Below, piece after piece: positions 20,161 through 30,047 of a stretch of 35,000 nucleotides of DNA (position 1 is its first letter; every line of letters starts with the position of its first letter). The stretch is taken from NCBI GenBank assembly GCA_905221605.1, contig CAJNDS010001557.1, positions 287,501 through 322,500 of the forward strand, read 5' to 3'. The stretch comes from Symbiodinium natans (Eukaryota > Sar > Dinophyceae > Suessiales > Symbiodiniaceae). The notes under the pieces are model-generated. The model made no database searches, was not told the DNA's origin, and saw nothing but the letters and a program-made list of their open reading frames with translations. The translations under genes were made by a program, and so were the position numbers.

Positions 20161-20330
20161 CTGGAGGTTCATGGGACTTAATAAGCCAATGATAACTGCG
20201 CTTATAAGCCAATTCGTTTAGGGTTTAGGGTTTAATTCGGGTTTAGGGTTTAGGGTTTAGGGTTTGGGGTTTGGGGTTCAGGGTTTAGGGCACTTAAAGG
20301 TGCTTATAAGCAGATTATGGAGAAAGGTTT
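20161..20330. mobile_element. Family C element interrupted by telomeric repeats
   Basis: CTGGAGGTTCATGGGACTTA and GCTTATAAGCC match the left half of the intact copy at 28691. A TTTAGGG block of about 75 bp (20216-20290) then intervenes, followed by GGTGCTTATAAGC. The right end is missing. Confidence 0.6.
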
Positions 20331-20847
20331 ACGGTTTAGGGTTTAGGGTTTGGGGTTTGGGGTAGGGTTTTGGGGATGAGGGTTAAGGATTTAGGGTTTG
20401 GTTGAGGGTGTAGGGTTTAAGGTTGAGGGTTTGGGGTTGAGGGTTTCGTTGGGGAATGGCTGGGGTTGCAAGTGAGCTGCTCTTCCCTGAAACACTCTTA
20501 GAATGTGCCCCGGTTTAGGGATTACGGTTTGGGGGTTTAGGGTTTTGGGTTTTGGGTTTAGCGAAACCCAATAATAGTCCAAGGGCCTGGAGGGTTGGTC
20601 GGCGATGTAGGACGCCCTATTGGGCAGGCAATTGGGGATGCAGGGAAGCCCCGTGACACCAATCCACACCCCAAACCTTGTAGACCCACAAACCTCTGAA
20701 ACCCCGTAAACCCTATAAAGCCTATACTATACAGCTGCACCCTAAACCCTGAACCCCAAACCCTAAACACCCTGAACCCTAAACACTAAACAGCAAACCC
20801 TGAACCCTGAACCCTAAACCCTAAACCCTAAACCCTACACCCTAAAC

Positions 20848-20919
20848 CCTGGGCCGAGGGGCGAGGCGGAGGTCGTTGGTGCCGGGTGGCGGATCGGAGG
20901 CGGCAGTAAAGGTCGCCAT
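20848..20919 (-). CDS. Candidate first exon of gene downstream of dynein
   Basis: ATG in the context GACATGGCG opens 24 codons beginning MATFTAASDPPPGTNDL and ending at a GT donor inside the first telomeric unit (AGG|GTTTAG). It sits at a CCCTAAA to TTTAGGG switch, where dynein exons also fall. Low-complexity and proline-rich, so no family is recognised. Alternatively it is the missing final dynein exon, although the tryptophan expected there is absent. Confidence 0.4.
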
Positions 20920-20936
20920 GTCGAGGCATTGGCTTT

Positions 20937-20975
20937 GGGTTTAGGGTTTAGGGTTTAGGGTTTAGGGTTTAGGGT

Positions 20976-21007
<32 letters not shown>

Positions 21008-21140
21008 GGTTTAGGGTTTAGGGTTTAGGGTTCAGGGTTCAGGGTTTAGGGTTTAGGGTTTAGGGTTTAGGGTTCAGGGTTTAGGGTTTATAGGGTATAG
21101 GGCTTAGGGTTTAGGGTGGAGGGTTGAGGGTTTAGGGTCT
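20937..21140 (+). repeat. TTTAGGG array with TTGAGGG and TTCAGGG variants
   Basis: A run of TTGAGGG units sits inside TTTAGGG. The block follows the candidate exon at 20848-20919 and faces the CCCTAAA array at 22315. Confidence 0.95.
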
Positions 21141-22311
21141 TCCTGACGGTTTTGGGGTGTAAGGGTTTGGGTACGAGGGCCTAGGGCTCAGGCTTCAAAG
21201 AGCTTAGGCGTTTAGAACAGGGCCCCAAACCACAAACCCCCAGACCCCCAACTCCGAACCCTCCAGTGGTTTAGTGGTTTAGGGCTTGGTAGAGCCTTGG
21301 GCTTAGTCAAGGGGGGTTCTCTCTAGGGCTCAGGGTTTTAGGGTTCAAGCGTTTAGGGCTTCTTGGGTGTTGGGATTCTGGGGCTGCTTGGGTTTTGTTG
21401 AGGTGCGTGTGGCTCAGCGGCTTGTTCAAATCAGGCTGCGGAGCGCCGGCGATTCTTTTGGGTTCAGGTTGCGTCCGGAGGCATGATTGCCGGATGCCAT
21501 GCCGTGCCCGGACCACTGTAGCTGGATTTGCCCGAAGCACCATATGCCTCCAAAACCCGAAGCCCCTGAGCCTTGAGCCCCAAGGTTTTTCAAGATAGGG
21601 TTTGGGGTTCAGGGTTTCGGGCTTAGGGTTTAGGGTTGGCCTTGAAGCTCTGTTCGCTTCAACCCAAAGCCTCATGCCATGCAAGGCCCAACAAGCAATC
21701 CTGCAACAGGGTACGCCTAGACCCTGAGCCCTAGACCCCCCTCGACCCCAAACCCGAAACCCGAAACCCTAAACCCTACACCCTTAACCCTGCCTAGAAA
21801 ATCCAGAACTATGAGCCCTCCTGTGGGCCTTTGGGTGAATGGTTGGGATCCGGGGCTTAACTGTACACCTCAGACATCACCCGAGTCAAACCCAGATCCG
21901 AAAAACCTGGACCCTAGAGCCCTAAACCCTACCGTGAGAACCCAAAAACTACCGGATAGGATGCTTGGACAGCTTACAAAAAAAGCTCCCCTGAACCAGC
22001 CCCTAAACCCAGCAGACGCCCCTAAAGCCCACGTTTTTAGCCTTTTTTAGCCCTACGCCAAACCTAAATCCTAAACCCTAAACCTCTCAACCAGAAGCCC
22101 CTACATACCCGCAAACCCTGCACCTCGAAAATCTCCGACACTGAAAGCCGCAAAACCCTGAAAGCCCCAAACCCCGAAACACGAAACCCTACCTGTGACT
22201 CCCAAACCCCACAACATAGTAGGTCATAACCCCCCCACCCCCCGCCCCCGCCCCAATATGGTGGGTAAATGGAGCCTCAGGCAAACCCTAAACCCCAAAT
22301 CTTTAAAACCC
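21141..22311. other. Probable intron interior
   Basis: Degenerate telomeric units and unique sequence, lying between the TTTAGGG block at 20937 and the CCCTAAA block at 22315 beside the last recognised dynein exon. The missing dynein terminus could hide here, but no exon was identified. Confidence 0.5.
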
Positions 22312-22314
22312 AAA

Positions 22315-22370
22315 CCCTAAACCCTAAACCCTAAACCCTAAACCCTAAACCCTAAACCCTAAACCCTAAA
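22315..22370 (-). repeat. CCCTAAA array
   Basis: Perfect units on the donor side of dynein exon 15. Confidence 0.96.
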
Positions 22371-22411
22371 GCCTATGCCCTGTGACCCTGAAACCCCGGT
22401 ACTTGTGAGGC

Positions 22412-22456
22412 CAAGACCGGCGTCGGAAGCTCGTCGCGAAGCTTCAGTCGGTTGGC
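22412..22456 (-). CDS. Dynein heavy chain exon 15 (last recognised)
   Basis: Fifteen codons, ANRLKLRDELPTPVL, giving PVEANRLKLRDELPTPV with exon 14, close to the terminal EAxRLKLxxxxxTPVY block. The acceptor is CTTGCAG|GCC, 16 bases after a CCCTAAACC unit. The donor is probably TTG|GCCTCA (GC). Families of this type have about 40 more residues ending in a W-x-L-x-G-V motif; no exon for these was recognised. Confidence 0.88.
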
Positions 22457-23303
22457 CTGCAAGAAGAGCTTCGGGTTTAGGGTTGAAAGGGTTCGGGGTT
22501 TGGGGTTTAGGGTTTAGGGTTTAGGGCTAGGGTTTAGATGGTTCAGGGTTTGGGGTGACGGAAACAGCGCAGTACCAATATCTCATAACAGGGGACCCCT
22601 GGTGTACCTCCCATATACCCTATACAAATTAAGGGCCCCTACATCAGAACCCTTTAAGGAAGCTAAGGGACCGTTGGGCCCCGAAACTACCCCTAGGGAG
22701 AAGGGTCACCTCGAACACGAGAGCGCATGATCCCTATGCTTTGAACGCCCTGAAGCACGAAATTTTATAAACCCGCACTGGGAGGTTCAGGGCACTTATA
22801 ACTCAAATCTTCAACTGCACTTCGAAGCCCCCCTAAGTCCTCTTATGAGCGGACTTATCATTGGGGGAAGAAGTACCCGTGAAGAGCCGCAAGCCCTTGA
22901 CAAGTTCTTGGGCTTGAGCCACTCTAGACAAGTTTGGTTTTGGTATGCAAATAAACATACATGTAAGTAAAAGTATCTAAGTATCTAAGTATCTAAACGT
23001 ATATGTAGATAGGTCTGCAGTTTTCAATCATTAATCATCGGGTTTTTGGGTCAGGAGGGCAAACAAACTATTGAGGGTCTTATGGGGCTTGCGCCGGGGG
23101 GGGGGGGGGGGTAAACCCTGAGCCTGAATCCTGAACCCTACTTCTCTAGGATCCCTTTTCAGGGCCTTCTTAGAAGGAAACCCACCGGATCCTCCGATAC
23201 TTAAGAGTTGGTTACCCTAAGCCCCCACAACTCTGAACCCTGCACTGTGGCTTAGGGTTTAGGGTTGAGGGTTTAGGGCATCGGCAAGATTATGGAATTC
23301 TGC

Positions 23304-23346
23304 CTCGACGGGGATCACCTCGATGATGGGCATGAGCTGGATCAGC
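23304..23346 (-). CDS. Dynein heavy chain exon 14
   Basis: One base plus LIQLMPIIEVIPVE, the L-x-x-x-P-I-x-x-I-P-x-E segment of axonemal heavy chains. The acceptor is CCCGAG|GCT and the donor GAG|GCAGAA (GC). The left flank is TTTAGGG rather than CCCTAAA, the second exception to the orientation rule. Confidence 0.9.
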
Positions 23347-23879
23347 CTCGGGTGACGTAATGAAGGTTTCGTAAGATCGCGGGTTCCTGGGCGCAGGGTT
23401 CAGGGTAGTCGTTCTGGGTAGGGATGTAAGTAAGTAGGGGATTCCCGCTGCTAGTGTGAACTTCATTTAGGTGATGAACAACCCAAAGTGCCAATGAGGG
23501 CTTCTAGGGCTAGCTTTAGATGTTTGGGTCTCCATGTTTTTTCCCCCCAACTTTGGGGCGCGTAGGCTACCCTAAACCCTAAACCCTGCACCCTAGATAC
23601 AGCGCTGGATCCGTCCAGTTGTTGGGAGCAAAATAAGGGTACCAATCTCCAGAAGCCTTGAAGGCTGAAAAGTTTAGGGTTTAGGATTTAGGGTTTAGGG
23701 TTTAGGGTTTAGGATTTAGGGTTTAGGGTTGAAGGAGTTTAGGGCTTCGGGCCGAAGACTGAAGCTTACTCCACCTGGAAATGCAGCTGAGGCATCTGAA
23801 GCAGTGAAAGGTTCCAGCCGGGCAAGAAGTGAGAGAAGCAGAACGCTCCTGGCCTAGGAAGTTCTCTATACCCCTACAC

Positions 23880-24130
23880 CCTAAACCCTAAACCCTAAAC
23901 CTCCTCCACCCCACGACTCCCGGATCCCTCTCCCTAAACCCTAAAGCCCTAAACCCAAAACCCTAAACCCTAAGCCCTAAACCCCAAACCCTAAACCCTA
24001 AACCCGAAACCCTAAACCCGAAACCCTAAACCCTAAACCCTCAAGCCCTAAACCCTAAACAAGAAACCCTAAACCCTAAATCCTAAACCCTAAACCCGAA
24101 AGCCCTAAACTTTATAAACCCGAAAGCCTA
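23880..24130 (-). repeat. CCCTAAA array with CCCGAAA variants
   Basis: About 250 bp of CCCTAAA, CCCGAAA and CCCAAA units on the donor side of dynein exon 13. Confidence 0.94.
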
Positions 24131-24154
24131 AACAAGCTTCGGGGGCGCGACTGC

Positions 24155-24183
24155 TTCGGAAGCTGCCGAGCCAGGCAGCCGTC
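24155..24183 (-). CDS. Dynein heavy chain exon 13
   Basis: Encodes DGCLARQLP plus two bases, the short stretch between GARWD and the MPxIxxxP block. The acceptor is TTGGAG|GAC and the donor AA|GCAGTC (GC). The phase-2 split lysine codon is restored by the leading G of exon 14. Confidence 0.8.
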
Positions 24184-24237
24184 CTCCAAGCCAGGGGGAG
24201 CCACCATCTAAAGCCCTGAACCCTAGAAAAAACCTTG

Positions 24238-24312
24238 GGGTTTAGGGTTTAGGGTTTAGGGTTTAGGGTTTAGGGTTTAGGGTTTAGGGTTTAGGGTTTA
24301 GGGTTTAGGGAG
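24238..24312 (+). repeat. TTTAGGG array
   Basis: Perfect units close to the acceptor side of dynein exon 13. Confidence 0.96.
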
Positions 24313-24659
24313 CTCCGGTGGGAACTTGCTACAGGCCACCTGGGGCTTAAGTTTCAGCATCGGCGATCATCGCATCCCACTGCGACCCAGACCCCTTGGG
24401 AGGATCCAAGGATTTCCCTTTAAGGGTTCCTGTCTGGGATGGCCCTTAAAACCCTCTGAAAAGTATTCTGGTCCTCTGAACGCCAATAAGGGGAAACATA
24501 TAAAACATGTCACAAGGGCCGACCTGGCGAAGAATGACCCAGTAGTAGTGGAGGGTAGGATTTTGGGGGTTCTACTTTCTGGATCCTCCCAGAATTCTGG
24601 GAATCCTCCCCCCCCCCCTCTTGTACCCCAAAACCCTACTAAACCCTAAGCCCTTACAC

Positions 24660-24805
24660 CCCATCTATGGTACATGGTCCCTGTATTTTGGGCTGTTAAT
24701 TGGGGGAACCCGAAGTACGTGCCCTTTGGATATATAGGTATACAACCCAAGGGCACGCAAAAAAAACCGTTAAAGAAGGTGAGGGACCATACTAAGGGAC
24801 CATAC
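24660..24805. mobile_element. Possible hairpin element in dynein intron
   Basis: An inner stem CGTGCCCTTTGG / CCAAGGGCACG surrounds an AT-rich loop, and the outer sequence ATGGTACATGGTCCCTGTA is partly complementary to the repeated AGGGACCATAC on the right. Confidence 0.5.
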
Positions 24806-25414
24806 AAATACCCTGAGACCCTACACCCTAACCCCCAAAAGGCCTAGTAAACCCTAAACCCCCCAAACCCCAAATATCCCCACAAACTCAAGCTTTGTGA
24901 GGGCCATTCAGCTGCATTCGGGGAGAAGGATTGTGGGGTTTAGGGTTTGTGGAGTTCAGGGTTTCGTGAGCAGGGCTTAGGGGGTTAGAATGCCCTGAAC
25001 ACTAAGCCCTGTAGGTTGTAGGGTAGGGGCCCTATAAGTGTTTGTTAGTTTTGAGTTTGGGGTTGATGTTGTGCGACAAGCACTAGCCCTATCGGGTTAA
25101 GGCTCGGGGTTGAGGTGATTCGGCTGTTTGGTGTTTCGGAAGTGGGGGCGCGCTCCATGGTATTTTCAAGCGACTCTTCTGCGCATTTTCGGAAAAATCT
25201 GGATACATTGGAACCGAACGCAGTATTGTATGCCCGCCATGACTCCTGAAGGTTTTGATGACCCTCAGAATAAGATGCACTTTCCGCGTAATGATTGAAG
25301 CTGATCCCGGACCCTGCGCGCTAGCTCTCAGTAGCTAGAACCTAAACCCTAAAGCCTAAACCCTGCAACCCCAGACCTAAGCCCTGCCAAAACCCTGAAC
25401 CCTGGAAGATGCAC

Positions 25415-25445
25415 CTCCATGTCCCACCTGGCACCTTCCAGGTAC
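25415..25445 (-). CDS. Dynein heavy chain exon 12
   Basis: One base plus ten codons, YLEGARWDME, completing GLYLEGARWD, a hallmark of the dynein C-terminal domain. The acceptor is GACCAG|GTAC. The donor was placed at GAG|GTGCAT (GT) because it gives WDME-DGCLA with the next exon; reading on would give VHLPG instead. Confidence 0.88.
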
Positions 25446-26014
25446 CTGGTCAAGAAAAGAGGACTGGGCACACAGGGGTCCCTACACCTCTTTAGGGTTT
25501 AGGGTTTAGGGTTTAGGGTTTCGACCTCAGGGCTTGGGGGTTACTACTTTGGATCTTGAATGGTTCAAGATGTTGTTCATATATTGGCTCAAATGAGCCC
25601 CTGAGCTGAGTTTCCAGGCCCGTGAACCTCTCTTCCATGAGCCCCAAAGCTTTGATTCCTCTAACTTGAAACTTGCTCATACTAGGCATCCCAACAAACA
25701 GATCCCCAAAAGAAACCCAGCTTCTCGTCCCCAAACCGTCCACCCCAAGGAGCAGCAGTAGTGCCTGATGAGCTTAGCTTACTGTTTGCACGGTTTAGCG
25801 TTTAGGTCTTTGGGATGCCAACGAGTCTGTTCAGGAGTTTTGCAGTAGCCACCTACAGACAAAGGTATAGGTTTCGGCTCTTCTGAACCCTAAGCCCCCA
25901 ACCTTACAGACCTTACAGTCGCCACCTACCAAAAAGGCATAGGTTTGGGCTCTTCTGAACCCTAAACCCTAAACCCTAAGCCCTACAACCATCATCCAGT
26001 CTCAGTCGGGGCGC

Positions 26015-26082
26015 AGTCCCTCCACGTAGGTTCCGTCCATCAGCCGCTCGGGCACTTGGCTTCGATCGTTGTAGTTGGTAAC
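26015..26082 (-). CDS. Dynein heavy chain exon 11
   Basis: Encodes VTNYNDRSQVPERLMDGTYV then EG and two bases of a leucine codon: the V-T-x-x-x...P-x-x-G-x-YV-x-GLYLEGA region. The acceptor CAGCAG|GTT lies a few bases after CCCTAAACCC. The donor is CT|GCGCCC (GC), with phase 2 completed by the first base of exon 12. Confidence 0.92.
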
Positions 26083-26210
26083 CTGCTGCCGAATGGAAGG
26101 GTTTAGGGTTTAGGCTTTAGGGTTTAGGGTGTAGGGTTGGGGTTTTAGGTTTTAGGGTTTAGGGTTGGGGGTTTTAGGGTTTAGGGTTTAGGGCATAGGG
26201 TTTATAAGGC

Positions 26211-26272
26211 TTAACTACTGCTATTATCTTAACAGCCCTGAAAGATAAAGACAATATTCCCTATATTGCCTT
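26211..26272. mobile_element. Short hairpin element
   Basis: TTATAAGGC at one end and GCCTTATAA at the other, with TATTATCTT / AAGATAAAGA inside. It sits between TTTAGGG and CCCTAAA blocks in the middle of a 478-bp dynein intron. Confidence 0.55.
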
Positions 26273-26277
26273 ATAAA

Positions 26278-26545
26278 AAAAACCTAAACCCTAAACCCTA
26301 AACCCTAAACCCTAAACCCTAAACCCTAAACCCTAAGTTGTTTTTCGGGGGGGTCTTAACAGGCCCCGAAGCAGCGAAATCCTCCGAGAGCCGGTATAGA
26401 CCCAAACCCCCCTCCCCCCCAAAAAAAACAAACTAGACTTCAAAAAAGAACCCCAAACCCTAAACCCTAAACCCTAAACCCTAAACCCTAAACCCCAAAC
26501 CCCAAACCCTAAACCCTAAACCCTAAACCCTAAGCCCTAAACACC
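26278..26545 (-). repeat. Two CCCTAAA blocks
   Basis: Blocks at 26278-26335 and 26455-26545 on the donor side of dynein exon 10, separated by unique sequence. Confidence 0.95.
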
Positions 26546-26560
26546 CGCGGCGAGCGCGGC

Positions 26561-26614
26561 CTTGGTGTAGAGCGTCGACTTGTCCAGCGCCCAGCCACGG
26601 CGACGGCACGAAGC
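26561..26614 (-). CDS. Dynein heavy chain exon 10
   Basis: Eighteen codons, ASCRRRGWALDKSTLYTK, matching the CR-x-x-x-W-x-LD-x-S-x-L-x-T block of dynein heavy chains. The acceptor is CCACAG|GCT and the donor AAG|GCCGCG (GC). Phase 0 on both sides. Confidence 0.93.
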
Positions 26615-27067
26615 CTGTGGAAGACCGGGGTGAGTAGGGTTTCGGGTTTTGGGTTTCGGGTTTGGGGCTTAAGTTTGAGGGCCTAGGGCTCAGGACTTTC
26701 TAGGGTTTGGCTGAGCTTAGGCTTCGGTTTTCGGGTTGCAGGTCAGCTCTTGGTTCGTATGCTGGAGGTTCATGCGTAGTTACAAGTAAATCAGGTCTGA
26801 ACCAAATGGGGTTTCCGAAATTAGGGGCACCTGATTGACTGCTTGGGGTCCAAAGGGAATCCTACTTTGGGGTCTACATGAGGGTCCCGTAATTTCGTAA
26901 ACTCCCACATTTACCATACTCATCACCCTACGTAGAACTACCCATTAACCTGCTTCAAGTAGGGTTGTCGGGCTTTGAGGGCGATTTGTGGGTTTTTTTT
27001 TCAGGGTTTTGGACGGTTTTAGGCTCCTGTCTTGGGTTTGGGGTTCGAGGGCTTTCGGGCTTTGGGC

Positions 27068-27162
27068 CCTACACCCTAAGCCCTAAGCCCTAAGCCCTAA
27101 GCCCTAAGCCCTAAGCCCTAAGCCCTAAGCCCTAAGCCCTAAACCCTAAACCCTAAACCGCT
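27068..27162 (-). repeat. CCCTAAG array
   Basis: About ten CCCTAAG units ending in three CCCTAAA: a homogenised variant of the telomeric unit in the longest dynein intron. Confidence 0.95.
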
Positions 27163-27494
27163 TCGGGATTCCGGGTTCCTTTCTGTATCGTGGGCTTTCG
27201 GGCGTTGGGGCTTTACGGGCATAGTCGATTCATCTACTTAGGGCCTTTAGGCCTCTTTCTAGGATCCTAGGCTTTAGGGGCCTGGGCTTCTGAGGCTCAG
27301 AGGTCTCGGGCTTAGGGGTGTTTACCCTTCGCCAGGGTTTAGGGTTTAGGGTTTAGGGTTTAGGGTTTAGGGTTTAGGTTTTAGGGTTTAGGGGGGGACT
27401 GGTCTGATGATTTGTGGCTAAGGGTAGTTCCAGTGGTCAGGTGTTGAGGGCCTGCGCCTTTTTTTCCCACTTGAGAACTCTGACATTGATGTAC

Positions 27495-27650
27495 ATAAAT
27501 ATATATATATATATATATATCTCTGTATATAAAATATATATATATATATATACTCAGCAGTGGCTATATATATATATATATATATATATTAGCAGTGAAA
27601 AAATGTGTGTGTGTGTGTATATATCTACATATATATATATATATTCAGCA
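27495..27650. repeat. (TA)n microsatellite with CAGCAGTGG spacers
   Basis: Several TATATA runs separated by TCAGCAGTGG- or TTAGCAGTGA-type spacers and a GTGTGT tract. The 184-codon open frame across it is an artefact. Confidence 0.9.
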
Positions 27651-28117
27651 GTGGAAAAATGCACTACAGGTCCCCTCCGTCTTACAGACTGCAATCACTC
27701 TTCGGGGGGAATCCAAGGTCAGCCCTGCACCCTAAAACCTACGCCTCATAAAGGCCGGTGGCTTCTTCATCTGATACCCTTATACCCCCCAGATACCCCA
27801 ATGAGGACCCCGAATATATGCCCTATAAAACCGAAACCCTACTTAAAGAGATCACCAACCCGTAAAACCTACACCCTAAAGCCTTCAAGCCTCAATCTTA
27901 TCGGTCATTGGGCTTCGCCTTTCCCTTTGCCAGATGCAGGGCTGTCAGGTTTGTGGTGGAGGGTTTAGGCAGCTGAGGGTTGGAAGCTTCAGGGCTTGGG
28001 GATGAAAGTTTAGGGCTTACGCTTGGGGAGCCCTCGTCCTAAACCCTAAACCCTAAACCCTAAACCCTAAACCCTAAACCCTAAAGCTGAGGGTTTGGGC
28101 TTGGGCAAGCGGCCGGC

Positions 28118-28144
28118 CTGCACGAGCGCGCTGAGCAAACTCTC
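28118..28144 (-). CDS. Dynein heavy chain exon 9 (27 bp microexon)
   Basis: Nine codons, ESLLSALVQ, joining exon 8 to exon 10 as HIP-ESLLSALVQ-ASCR, the expected dynein order. The acceptor is AAG|GAG and the donor CAG|GCCGGC. At 27 bp it is the shortest exon, flanked by introns of 1125 and 1503 bp. Confidence 0.88.
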
Positions 28145-28428
28145 CTTGGTGGTCCAGAAGGTGGTAAAACCCTCTTAGGGTTCGTGGTCCCTTTAGGGTT
28201 TATCGGGTTTAGGGTTTAGGGCTTAGGGTTTAGGGTTGAGGGTGTAAGGGCCCATACATCAGAACCCCTTTAGAGGAGGTTAGGAACCACATTCAGACCC
28301 CATGAAACTACCTTTCGAAACCCCTAAGCCCCTACACCCTAACCCCCTGAAGCTCTGAACACCGAGTCCCACGGACCCGAAGCCTCCCAAAAACCAGAAG
28401 ACCCCTAACCCTGATAGGGCTTAGGGCT

Positions 28429-28548
28429 TCTCGGTAGCCGAGTAACCATCTTATAATCAGGGTACCCTTTTTGGGGTTTCTTATTTCTTTATAAGGGCAC
28501 CCAGAACCCCCAAAAAGGGCAAAAGGGTACCACTCAGCCACCAAGGCT
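28429..28548. mobile_element. Family A element
   Basis: TCGGTAGCCGAGTAACCAT left and ACCACTCAGCCACCAAGG right, with GGTACCCTTTTTGGGG and TTTATAAGGGCACC inside. Lies in a dynein intron. Confidence 0.78.
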
Positions 28549-28690
28549 TAGGATATCGACGAAAGGTGACCATGTCCATGATCCGAGCTCCCTCTGCTGC
28601 ACCGATTCCAGGAAGCCCTAAACCCTAAACCCTAAACCCTAAACCCTAAACCCTAAACCCTAAACCCTAAACCCTAAACCCTACACCCTA

Positions 28691-28842
28691 CTTGGAGGTT
28701 CATGGTACTTACTAACCAATTTTGACTGGGCTTATGACCCTACTTATAATTGGGATAACCCCAATAAGGCCCTTTAGGGGTATTATAAGTAGGGTTATAA
28801 GTACAGTTATAAGTGGTTAGTAAGTACCATGAACCTTCAAGT
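28691..28842. mobile_element. Family C element, intact palindrome
   Basis: Ends CTTGGAGGTTCATGGTACTT and AAGTACCATGAACCTTCAAG are nearly perfect inverted repeats extending more than 40 bp inward (CTTACTAACCA / TGGTTAGTAAG). Located in the 1125-bp dynein intron. Confidence 0.88.
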
Positions 28843-29269
28843 AAACCCTAGACCCTAAACCAGGAAGCCCTGATTGCAGTCTGGAGGATTTCGTGCTTCG
28901 AGCGGTTCAGGTTTCCCTACTTTGTAGTGGGCCCCGGAAACAAGTATATACTTTTAGGTACAAGTAGCTCTAATAGGAAACCAGAACCCAAAAAAATAAT
29001 ATTAATGTTCAATGCCCCAAGACCCAGGGGGTTTAGGGTTTTGGGTTTAGGGTTTAGGGGGTTTAGGGAATCAAGGGTTCGAAGGGTTTTTAATGGGTTT
29101 TAAGGGGTTTGAGGGTATAAAGGTTTAGGGTTCGGCAAGGTCTGGCCTTCAGGTTGGACGTTCACCCCCCCCCCCCCCCCCCCCCCCCCCAAACCCTAAA
29201 CCCTAAATCCTAAACCCTAAACCCTAAGCCCTAAACCCTAAACCCCCCTAGCAACCCCGGCCGAGTCTC

Positions 29270-29326
29270 CGGGATGTGGAAGCCGCTCAGCCAGAACACG
29301 GCTGGGTCACCCTTGAAGCACCAGTC
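29270..29326 (-). CDS. Dynein heavy chain exon 8
   Basis: Nineteen codons, DWCFKGDPAVFWLSGFHIP, corresponding to the P-x-V-x-WLSG-x-x-IP segment of dynein heavy chains. The acceptor is GGGCAG|GAC. The donor was placed at CCG|GAGACT (GA) because the next exon begins AAG|GAG and restores the family's IPES sequence. Confidence 0.93.
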
Positions 29327-30002
29327 CTGCCCATATGGGCACTTCGAAAAAGTGAGTCCCTTATTGGGTTTAGAGTTTAGGGTTTAGGGTCTAGGGTTTA
29401 GGGTTCAGGGCCTTAGGGTTTAGGGTTTAGGGGGTCCCTACACCAAAGGCACCCTTAAAGGAAGGACCCCTAAGAAAACCGCACTGCCATATGTGGTTTC
29501 CGAAAAATGGGGGTAGGGATTTTGGGAATTATCCAGACCAGCTGAACCCTAGCACTCTAGAACTGGCGCAGACCTTGTAGGGTTTGCGGTGGGTTCGGGG
29601 GACATTTATGTCAAGACGGGGGTAGGATGTAATCCCCGAAAAGGGGACTCCCAATTGCTAGAACTCCCCGGATGTTCAGGGCAGGGTTGCTACATATTTG
29701 GAGCGGGGTACTCAGGAGAAGGGGGCACGGTCTTCATGCCCTACACACCCCAAACCTAAATCCCAACCCTAAACCCTAAACCCTTAACCCTGAGCCCTAA
29801 ACCTCAACCCTAAACCCTAAACCCTAAACACTTGTAAACCCTTACAAAAACCATATAAACCCTAAACCCCAAACCCCAACCCTAAACCCCTAAACCCTCA
29901 AACCCCAAACGCTTACAACCCCAACCCCTAAAGCCTAAAACTTTAAAACCCCAAACCCTTAAACACCCTAAACCCTAAACCCTAAACCCCAAACCCTCCA
30001 AC

Positions 30003-30047
30003 CCAGGAGTCCGAGTACTGGTTGTTCCGGCGAACGAAGTGCTCCAT
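30003..30047 (-). CDS. Dynein heavy chain exon 7
   Basis: Fifteen codons, MEHFVRRNNQYSDSW, which follow PLGSW in dynein heavy chains (W-x-x-x-F-x-R-R-x-x-Q-Y). The acceptor GCCCAG|ATG sits directly after a CCCTAAACCC unit on the minus strand. The donor TGG|GTTGGA is one of only two GT donors in the set. Confidence 0.9.

Noticed and set aside
21307-21684. 125-codon minus-strand frame
   Set aside because: Contains telomere-derived LNPKPETLNPKP segments and no recognisable domain; neither the dynein terminus nor another family was seen.
23740-23860. Minus-strand reading MPQLHFQ between dynein exons 13 and 14
   Set aside because: Exons 13 and 14 join in phase directly (LP-K-LIQLMP); adding this segment would duplicate the block.
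27414-27968. Longest plus frame near the TA microsatellite (184 codons)
   Set aside because: It runs through TATATA and GTGTGT repeats (YIYIYI pattern) inside a dynein intron; codon content is repeat-derived.
28560-28910. Islands reading TAIRAS (near 28870) and VQQRELGSWTW (near 28590) on the minus strand
   Set aside because: They resemble parts of other dynein classes, but exon 9 at 28118-28144 joins exon 8 to exon 10 perfectly without them, so they are treated as intronic.
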